From: JAOUEA01 sp035249905
GTDB lineage: Bacteria > Actinomycetota > UBA4738 > HRBIN12
DNA: 10,540 bases
Direction: 5' to 3'
Assembly: GCA_035249905.1 (NCBI GenBank)
Contig: DATFFT010000054.1
Location: forward strand, 1 to 10,540
Position 1 is the first letter of the stretch; the number at the start of each line of letters is the position of its first letter. The notes beneath the pieces were generated by a model. That model saw nothing but the letters and a program-made list of their open reading frames with translations, was not told the DNA's origin and searched no databases. The position numbers and the translations under genes were made by a program. This document shows positions 6,939 to 10,540 of the stretch, piece by piece.

Positions 6939-7150
6939 CGATGGACACGATGGACACCTAAAGGATGTGTCCCTCGTGTCCACCGTCGTACAGGTGCGTC
7001 CCACCCGAAATGATGTCCATCGTCGTGTCCATCGTCTGACCTGCACAAACGTGAAATGTGTCCACCGTTGTCCATCGCTTGTCCATCGCGGATGTCCATC
7101 GCTGATCCACACGGACTCGAAACACCCCTTGTCCATCGTGATGTCCATCG
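6939..7150. repeat. Iteron-like cluster: 12 copies of the 9-mer TGTCCATCG or close variants
   Basis: Exact copies of TGTCCATCG start at 7014, 7026, 7069, 7080, 7093, 7130 and 7142. One-mismatch copies are TGTCCACCG at 6977 and 7059 and TGTCCCTCG at 6968. Two exact copies in reverse orientation (CGATGGACA) lie in direct tandem at 6939 and 6948. The start-to-start distances are 9, 10-13, 33 and 37 bp, often near whole helical turns. The two reverse copies face the pair at 6968/6977 across an 11-bp gap, giving a near-perfect inverted repeat. The array ends 15 bp from the stop codon of a replication-ATPase remnant. Protein-bound iterons of a replication origin are the leading interpretation; a TraB-type transfer recognition locus is the alternative. 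Confidence 0.85.
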
Positions 7151-7164
7151 TCGGAGGACGCGTC

Positions 7165-7620
7165 TCAGCGGTCGAGCGAGGCCAATCCGGTGATCGCGTG
7201 GAAGCGGTCGGGCTCACGTAGCGCACCCTGCGTCGGGGCTCCCTCGACCTTCCGGGCGAGACCCTTGGCCACGAGGGTGTTGAGCTTGCGACGGGCGTTC
7301 TTGTTCTTGGCCGACTCGCTCGCGCCCTCGAAGTGCGGGGCCGCGTCAGCGGCGGTGAGTCCACCAGGTGCCGCTCGGAGCGCGGCGAGGAGGTCGAACC
7401 CACCGACCCGATGCACTCCCCCGGTCGTGAAGTCGAACTCGATCTCGAACGGACCGACCGGCTCGCCCGCAGGCTTGCGGTGCTTCCACTTGACCTCGGC
7501 GTCTCCGGTCGTGCCCGACAACAGCACGACCGAGGAGCAATTGGCGGTGAGGTACTGGGAGCTGACCCATCGGTGGTCCGCACGAGACGCGGTGGGTCGC
7601 GGTCGGCCAATCCTTGAGGC
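7165..7620 (-). pseudogene. C-terminal remnant of a RecA-like replication ATPase (AAA_25/RepA type)
   Basis: The frame is open from 7620 (a TAA lies just upstream) to TGA at 7167-7165 but has no sensible start; the nearest is a GTG at 7527, deep inside the conserved part. Recognisable sequence begins at about 7575 with HRWVSSQYLTANCSSVVLL, then GDAEVKWKHRKPAGEPVGPF and a short D/TTG strand. This resembles the end of the RecA-like core of RepA/AAA_25-type helicase-primase proteins of actinobacterial phages and integrative elements. A winged-helix tail follows (ESAKNKNARRKLNTLVAKGL, then ARKVEG). The Walker A and B region and everything N-terminal are missing. The 5' side runs into a helix-turn-helix-like frame in another phase, suggesting a deletion. 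The family call comes from motif resemblance only. Confidence 0.6.
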
Positions 7621-7748
7621 TTATCGATCATCTCGGAGTTTGAGATGCCCAGGACACCTGCGAGTCCCTCAGTGCTGGGCGGGTCGATGCCCTCGGACAC
7701 CCGGAAGCGTTCAAGTATCTCCCGATCTTCGCATGTGAGATCGTCCAC
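7566..7748 (-). CDS. Short winged-helix-like reading frame, possibly a truncated regulator
   Basis: From a GTG at 7748-7746 about 60 residues look like real protein: DDLTCEDREILERFRVSEG, then TEGLAGVLGISNSEMID and QGLADRD. The pattern (a first helix, then a helix-turn-helix with LGIS in the turn, then L-x-x-L-A-D) is typical of small winged-helix domains. The frame stays open to 6906 but beyond about 7566 it lies over the replication-ATPase remnant in a different phase and is not protein-like, so the true stop is probably lost. No clear ribosome-binding sequence precedes the GTG. It may be a regulator or replication-gene N-terminus joined out of frame to the ATPase tail by a deletion. I do not recognise the specific family. 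Confidence 0.4.
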
Positions 7749-8001
7749 GGCATTCGAAGCCTAGCCGACACGTGCCCTTCACAGCGCACGCAGCGTGGAG
7801 GTATGAACAAGCCGATGCGTATCGATGGGACCGTCTGGTTTCGGACCTCACCCGATCAGGCGCTACCCAGAGGAGGCGCGTCAGCTCCTCGATCACCTTC
7901 GGATGACCGGCGAAGCCAACGCCGACGAACGAACATCGGACGAAGGCGCAGCCTGATACGCCAATCGCTCCGATTACGTCCTCCTGTCCAGGGTCCAGTC
8001 G
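7749..8001. other. Poorly resolved stretch with short broken + strand frames
   Basis: A + strand frame from ATG at 7803 sits right behind a GGAGGT sequence but loses protein-like character after about 18 residues. In the next phase a 43-residue frame (ATG 7825, TGA 7954-7956) reads RRYPEEARQLLDHLRMTGEA in its middle, which looks coding. After that TGA the same phase stays open to about 8198. This could be one small gene broken by a frame change and a stop, or chance openness. No family is recognised. Confidence 0.35.
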
Positions 8002-8199
8002 CTAAAGGACGTCCGTGCGATCCTCGATGCCTGGGAAGTCCGGATCCTCGACCAGGTAGACGTCTGGCCACCCAGCGACGAGCACGGCGGGACCTTCGAT
8101 GAAGCACTCTTCAAAGAGGACGTCCTGGATGGTCCAGTCGTAAGGCTCCCGCTCGCGTTCGCGGGCGAACTCGGTGATGAGAACCTCTTTCGCCTTTGA
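8002..8199 (-). pseudogene. Protein-like fragment of unknown function without a start codon
   Basis: The - strand frame between the TAG at 8202-8200 and the TAG at 8004-8002 encodes 65 residues with convincing composition: KEVLITEFARERERE, then YDWTIQDVLFEECFIEGPAV and WPDVYLVEDPDFPG. No ATG, GTG or TTG lies before the conserved-looking part, so the 5' end seems lost or frame-shifted. The opposite strand, codon-aligned with it, is also open (DYVLLSRVQSLKDVRAILDA, then WEVRILDQVDVW), and from sequence alone I cannot rule out that the + strand is the real one. I recognise neither. I favour the - strand because of its balanced acidic/aromatic composition. Confidence 0.35.
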
Positions 8200-8202
8200 C
8201 TA

Positions 8203-8378
8203 GCTCGGGGCCGCTCAAGTCTCAGTACCCCTGTAGGACGCCGGGAGCCGTCCGGTCGTGACCGTCACGAACACCAGCGCGAGGACGGCGGAACGCGATC
8301 ATCCCCCCCAAGCCGAGCACGAGCGCGGCACCGACGACGACGGAGCCGAGGACGCGCGGGCGAGTCTCACGACCAGCC
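8203..8378. other. No confident gene; possible start-less small membrane peptide on the - strand
   Basis: One - strand frame reads RPRVLGSVVVGAALVLGLGG followed by MIAFRRPRA, which looks like a single membrane helix with a basic cytoplasmic end, and stops with TGA near 8225. It has no ordinary start codon before the helix, only CTG or an internal ATG. It lies directly downstream of the DUF4242 gene on the same strand. I regard it as a weak candidate or a gene remnant. Confidence 0.25.
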
Positions 8379-8627
8379 CTAGGCTTGGACAGGTACCGGG
8401 TACACCTCGTCGGTGGGATGCCCTGCGCGCTCGTGGATCTTTATCACGGCCTCTTTGGTCGGCGCTTCCGAGAGGCACCACACGAGGCCAGTCTCGGGGT
8501 CGCCCCACGCATGCTTGAAATCGACCTGCTCCTCGTCCTGGATCGCAAGGTCTGCCCGATGGGCCTCCGCTAGTCCCTCCGGCGTGATCCCCTCCATCCC
8601 GCGATGGACGTCCATGAACTCCGGCAT
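8379..8627 (-). CDS. DUF4242 / SCO4226-family small protein (nickel-binding-type ferredoxin-like fold)
   Basis: This 82-residue protein starts at ATG 8627-8625 behind an ideal AGGAGG sequence 6 nt upstream on the - strand; a longer open frame upstream to 8813 is not protein-like. The opening MPEFMDVHRGMEGITPEGLA followed by EAHRADLAIQ is characteristic of DUF4242, as are the centre HAWGDPETGLVWCLSEAPTK and HERAGHPTDEVYPV. A Streptomyces coelicolor member, SCO4226, is a small dimeric ferredoxin-like-fold protein that binds nickel. The histidines His8, His23 and those near the C-terminus are candidate ligands here, but metal binding is inferred by family. The gene is divergent from the membrane protein gene at 8870, and a promoter probably lies in the 240 bp between them. 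It is full length and intact. Confidence 0.85.
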   Translation of the reverse strand: MPEFMDVHRGMEGITPEGLAEAHRADLAIQDEEQVDFKHAWGDPETGLVWCLSEAPTKEAVIKIHERAGHPTDEVYPVPVQA

Positions 8628-8869
8628 GCCCAGCCTCCTCTCTCGCGGTGCTGATGACCTCTCCGGGACCTTAGATACTGTGCCTTGGGAAAGCAACAGG
8701 GAGAGCACCAACCCGTACAGACGGCTAGACGGGCATGCTGCCCGGAGGACGGATGCCCCGGACTGGTCGAGCGACCGGACGCAGAAGGTCGCGGAGTCGT
8801 TGCGGAGGGCCACGAACTAGGGTCGATCCGATGACGCTTGCTGCAGGACGGACGTGGAGGGAAAAGAAG
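8628..8869. promoter_or_regulatory. Intergenic region between divergent genes
   Basis: This 242-bp gap separates two divergent start codons and must carry both promoters. On the - strand a TATCTA box at about 8674-8679 has a TTG-containing stretch upstream at poor spacing; it is only a candidate. A 12-bp palindrome (GGTCG-AG-CGACC, 8765-8776) lies about 100 bp upstream of the membrane-protein start and could be an operator. Neither is certain. Confidence 0.3.
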
Positions 8870-9367
8870 ATGCCGGAGAACTCATCCTGGCAAGTCGTGT
8901 ACGAGCACCTGGTCCTCGTCGAGTCCCATTGGACGGCGCAGGTCCAGAACCAGCAGCAGCGGAACGGCGCGATCCTGACCGTGACGGGGTTTCTGCTGGG
9001 ATTCTCCGGCTTCACCGGTGCGGTTGAGTTCCAGGGTCAGTGGCACGAACCAGCAGCCCAGTGGTTCGCCTTCGGCCTCCTCGCCCTAGCATCCGCGGTG
9101 GTGCTTGGGGTGGCCAGCATGTGGCCGTCCATCCGCATTACCGAACATCGATGGCTGCAGGCCGGCGATACGTGTCGACTTGGGACCGAGAACCCTGACG
9201 ACGCCTACGAGGAGCTGGCGAAGCGGCTTGTGAAAGCAGCGGAGAATGATGAGCATCGCAGGACCCTCATTCGACGCCGGGATTTCATGTCATCTGAAAT
9301 CTTCTTGACCATCGTCGGTCTGGTCGCGTCGGGTATCTCCATTGGACTGGTCCTCGCTTCGCCCTAG
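8870..9367 (+). CDS. Three-helix membrane protein of unknown function (SLATT/Pycsar-TM-like layout)
   Basis: The ATG at 8870 is preferred over ATG 8831 because GGAGGG lies 8 nt before it. The 165-residue product has a polar helical N-terminus with a QNQQQ stretch (26-30), membrane helix 1 at about 33-52 (ILTVTGFLLGFSGFTGA), helix 2 at about 64-87 (WFAFGLLALASAVVLGVASM), a charged cytoplasmic-looking region at about 90-140 (DAYEELAKRLVKAAENDEHR, then RRTLIRRRDFM), and a C-terminal helix at about 142-163. Positioning a helix pair before a long charged helical segment resembles SLATT and PycTM membrane effectors of nucleotide-signalling anti-phage systems, but no cyclase or sensor gene is adjacent, so this is only a structural analogy. 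It is intact and divergent from the DUF4242 gene. The family is not recognised. Confidence 0.75.
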   Translation: MPENSSWQVVYEHLVLVESHWTAQVQNQQQRNGAILTVTGFLLGFSGFTGAVEFQGQWHEPAAQWFAFGLLALASAVVLGVASMWPSIRITEHRWLQAGDTCRLGTENPDDAYEELAKRLVKAAENDEHRRTLIRRRDFMSSEIFLTIVGLVASGISIGLVLASP

Positions 9368-9398
9368 AGGCCGATGTTGCCCCTGAGCCATGCCTGAG

Positions 9399-9649
9399 TC
9401 AGCTGAGATCCTTGCCCTGGTCGAGTAGCACGATCTCTAGCCGAGCCCTCAAGTACGTCGTCGGTCTCCAAGTCGATCAGCAGCGCCATCATCTCGGGGT
9501 TCCGGGTCGCCAGTTCGCCGATGGAGTGCGCCCGCTGCTGGCTCGTCGCGAGCAGGTAGCGGATCAGTTCGTCGCGGAGCGACGGCGGGATGCCCACAGC
9601 CTCAGGGCGAGATCCTGGGCGTTGGCCGTCGTGCTGGGGACCTACTCAT
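9399..9649 (-). pseudogene. Small unknown gene with apparent frame changes
   Basis: The clear core lies at about 9445-9597 on the - strand: GIPPSLRDELIRYLLATSQQ, then RAHSIGELATRNPEMMALL and IDLETDDVL. After DDVL the same phase becomes implausible, whereas the next phase continues as ARLEIVLLDQGKDLS and stops with TGA at 9401-9399, so one frame change near 9440 restores a natural C-terminus. At the 5' end, the phase of the core offers only a GTG at 9597 with a poorly spaced GAGG. A better placed ATG (9649) overlaps the stop codon of the upstream gene as ATGAGTAG, but its phase ends at TGA before the core; another phase reads STTANAQDLALR just before the core. One or two indels therefore separate this from an intact helical protein. 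The function is unknown. Confidence 0.5.
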
Positions 9650-9914
9650 CTATGCCGTAGACCTTGGCGTGTAGCTCCGTGACCATCTCTTCGGCGTTCT
9701 TGACCTTCCACTCGTAGGTCACCGAGCCCACGGTCAACTTGACCTCGTCCGTGCCCAGGGTCTTGCGATCATGGCTCACTCCTGTTACCGCCTTGATCGG
9801 GATGGTCTGCACGTCGTCCTTGCCCATCCGCTTCGATCTCGTGCGGACGATGCGGTCGTCCAGGATCTCGACCTTCCCGTTCCTCCCCTCTTCACGGATA
9901 ACGAACTCGCTCAT
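9642..9914 (-). CDS. Small beta-rich protein, bacterial PH-like domain
   Basis: The 90-residue protein starts at ATG 9914-9912 behind AGGAGG on the - strand, a strong ribosome-binding site. The sequence alternates short strands (KVEILDDRIVRTRSKRMGKD, then VQTIPIKAVTGVSHD, EVKLTVGSVTYEWKV) and closes with a single helix (NAEEMVTELHAKVYG). This is the layout of short bacterial PH-like (bPH) domains: seven strands and a capping helix, with IPI..I/V..V marking the turn after strand three. Such domains mediate protein or lipid binding. No membrane segment is present. Its start overlaps the 3' end of the XRE regulator gene by 23 bp, and its stop overlaps a downstream ATG, so the three - strand genes form a tight cluster. 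The domain call is by pattern. Confidence 0.72.
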   Translation of the reverse strand: MSEFVIREEGRNGKVEILDDRIVRTRSKRMGKDDVQTIPIKAVTGVSHDRKTLGTDEVKLTVGSVTYEWKVKNAEEMVTELHAKVYGIDE

Positions 9915-10143
9915 CGCCCCTCCTCTTGTCGACGGCTACCCAGCCTAGATCACGTTCGGCCCCGAGTGGCCACCCGCACAGCTCGACGATCCGCTCGTAC
10001 AGGGCATAGTCGATCCACAACTCGCCTGCTTCCAGCGCTCGGTACTCGGTGAGCGTCAATCCCAGCCGTCCCGCCATCTGCACCTCGCGCAGCCCCAGCC
10101 GCTCGCGGTCGCGGGGTAGGTGCTCGATCAGTGGCGGGAGCAT
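9892..10143 (-). CDS. XRE/Cro-C1-type helix-turn-helix regulator, small
   Basis: From ATG 10143-10141 this gives 83 residues; a TTG at 10152 would add three. The helix-turn-helix occupies about residues 11-58: RERLGLREVQMAGRLGLTLT is followed by EYRALEAGELWIDYALYERI and VELCGWP, the usual XRE arrangement in which the recognition helix follows GLTLTEYRALE. After the domain comes a short basic tail. The tail overlaps the start of the downstream PH-like gene by 23 bp, which implies cotranscription and possibly translational coupling. No strong ribosome-binding sequence is seen before either start. A role in controlling the island or this small cluster is likely but not shown by sequence. Confidence 0.72.
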   Translation of the reverse strand: MLPPLIEHLPRDRERLGLREVQMAGRLGLTLTEYRALEAGELWIDYALYERIVELCGWPLGAERDLGWVAVDKRRGDERVRYP

Positions 10144-10160
10144 CGGCGTCAAGGTGCAGG

Positions 10161-10262
10161 CTACGCCTCGCCGAGAGCCCTGTAGATCGCCTTCACCGGT
10201 TTGTCATGCTGGAGCGCGCTTCGGCGGCGGGCACTCCGGTGGGGGCGTCTACCTTCGTCCGA
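10161..10262 (-). pseudogene. C-terminal remnant of an unknown gene
   Basis: The end of a - strand frame reads DKPVKAIYRALGEA before TAG at 10163-10161 and looks coding. Immediately upstream the protein-like sequence continues in another phase (TKVDAPTGVPAAEARSS) which itself stops at 10193. This is compatible with one gene interrupted by a small indel near 10200. It sits 18 bp upstream of the XRE start on the same strand and may have been the first gene of that cluster. No family is recognised. Confidence 0.3.
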
Positions 10263-10362
10263 GCCTGTGGGGGAAATCGATCTCGAACTGCGCGCCAACT
10301 TCCCTTTGGAGTACCGTGGTGCCTGTGGTTTCGCCGGTCGGGTCGTGGGAAAGACGACCCGC

Positions 10363-10539
10363 ATGAAACGCGCTGAACTCCTCCAACAGATGCGCGTGGC
10401 GACCACGCCGAACGAGATCTCAACGGCCTTGGCGGACGCCCGCACATGGCTCAGGGTCCACCCTCGTGATCATGAGGTCGCATTCTCCATGCTCGACCTG
10501 CTCAGTGTGGAGCGGCATGCCCTGGGGTCCGCTTCCTAG
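10363..10539 (+). CDS. Small helical protein, TPR-like, 58 aa
   Basis: The frame from ATG 10363 to TAG at 10537-10539 gives 58 residues: KRAELLQQMRVATTPNEIST, then ALADARTWLRVHPRDHEVAF and SMLDLLSVERHAL. The alternation ALADARTWLRVHPRDHEVAFSM resembles one tetratricopeptide-like helix pair, which would suggest protein binding, but one unit is too little for a firm call. The frame is open upstream to about 10201 and reads GEIDLELRANFPLEYRG just before, so a longer product cannot be excluded; no good ribosome-binding sequence precedes the ATG (GGGAAAG at about 10347 is weak). It is divergent from the XRE-led cluster. Confidence 0.45.
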   Translation: MKRAELLQQMRVATTPNEISTALADARTWLRVHPRDHEVAFSMLDLLSVERHALGSAS

Positions 10540-10540
10540 G

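Larger units (their letters stand above)
6704..10540. mobile_element. Putative integrated element or genomic island (left end at 6703, right end outside window)
   Basis: The region begins at a broken tRNA gene, has visibly lower GC than positions 1-6658, and holds a replication-protein remnant, an iteron-like repeat cluster, regulators and small unknown genes. The orientation of the tRNA fragment predicts that the element extends rightward and that a complete CAT-anticodon tRNA gene lies at its far end on the - strand. No second copy of the tRNA 3' sequence occurs up to 10540. No integrase, excisionase, relaxase or FtsK-like transfer gene is visible, so those are either beyond the window or lost. 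Several frames are broken, so this may be a decayed element. Confidence 0.6.

Noticed and set aside
6939..7150. CRISPR array
   Set aside because: The repeat unit is only 9 bp, occurs in both orientations and has very short irregular spacers; no cas genes are near.
6652..7221. + strand frame starting across the tRNA fragment
   Set aside because: Its first residues are a translation of the tRNA 3' end and the rest translates non-coding DNA and the 9-bp repeats.
8765..8776. 12-bp palindrome as a definite operator
   Set aside because: Short GC-rich palindromes are expected by chance in such DNA; no second copy or promoter element supports it.
8735..8869. N-terminal extension of the membrane protein from an upstream start
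   Set aside because: The added residues are a run of Arg, Gly and Pro without structure, and a good ribosome-binding sequence supports the ATG at 8870.

Overview
The window looks like chromosomal DNA of a high-GC Actinomycetota bacterium. Codons are strongly GC-ended, the Lhr helicase and Nei-type glycosylase genes are adjacent as in mycobacteria, and a P1B-5-type metal ATPase carries a C-terminal hemerythrin domain, a form known from actinobacteria. The exact class cannot be fixed from this piece alone.

Positions 1-6658 are ordinary, intact chromosomal genes. On the + strand come the 3' end of an lhr-type helicase, a nei2-type DNA glycosylase and an unsecreted-looking gamma-glutamyltransferase. 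A small coiled-coil gene follows on the - strand, divergent from a MOSC-domain gene on the + strand. A large hemerythrin-fused P-type metal ATPase runs on the - strand, convergent with the MOSC gene.

At 6660-6703 there is an abrupt boundary. The 3' part of a CAT-anticodon tRNA gene (anticodon loop, variable loop, T-arm, acceptor 3' strand, discriminator) sits on the - strand with no 5' half. This is the classical footprint of an element that integrated into a tRNA anticodon loop, so DNA to its right is read as an accessory island that runs past the window end.

The island (6704-10540) contains a dense cluster of 9-bp repeats (twelve copies of TGTCCATCG or close variants in about 210 bp) just downstream of the broken tail of a RecA-like replication ATPase, a short winged-helix-like reading frame, a poorly resolved gene-poor stretch, a DUF4242 (SCO4226-like) gene, a three-helix membrane protein, a - strand cluster of XRE regulator, bacterial PH-like protein and a frameshifted small gene, and a small helical protein at the right edge. 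Several island reading frames are broken by frame changes while the chromosomal genes to the left are all intact, which suggests real decay of a former integrative, self-replicating element. No integrase, relaxase or FtsK-like transfer gene is visible in the window.
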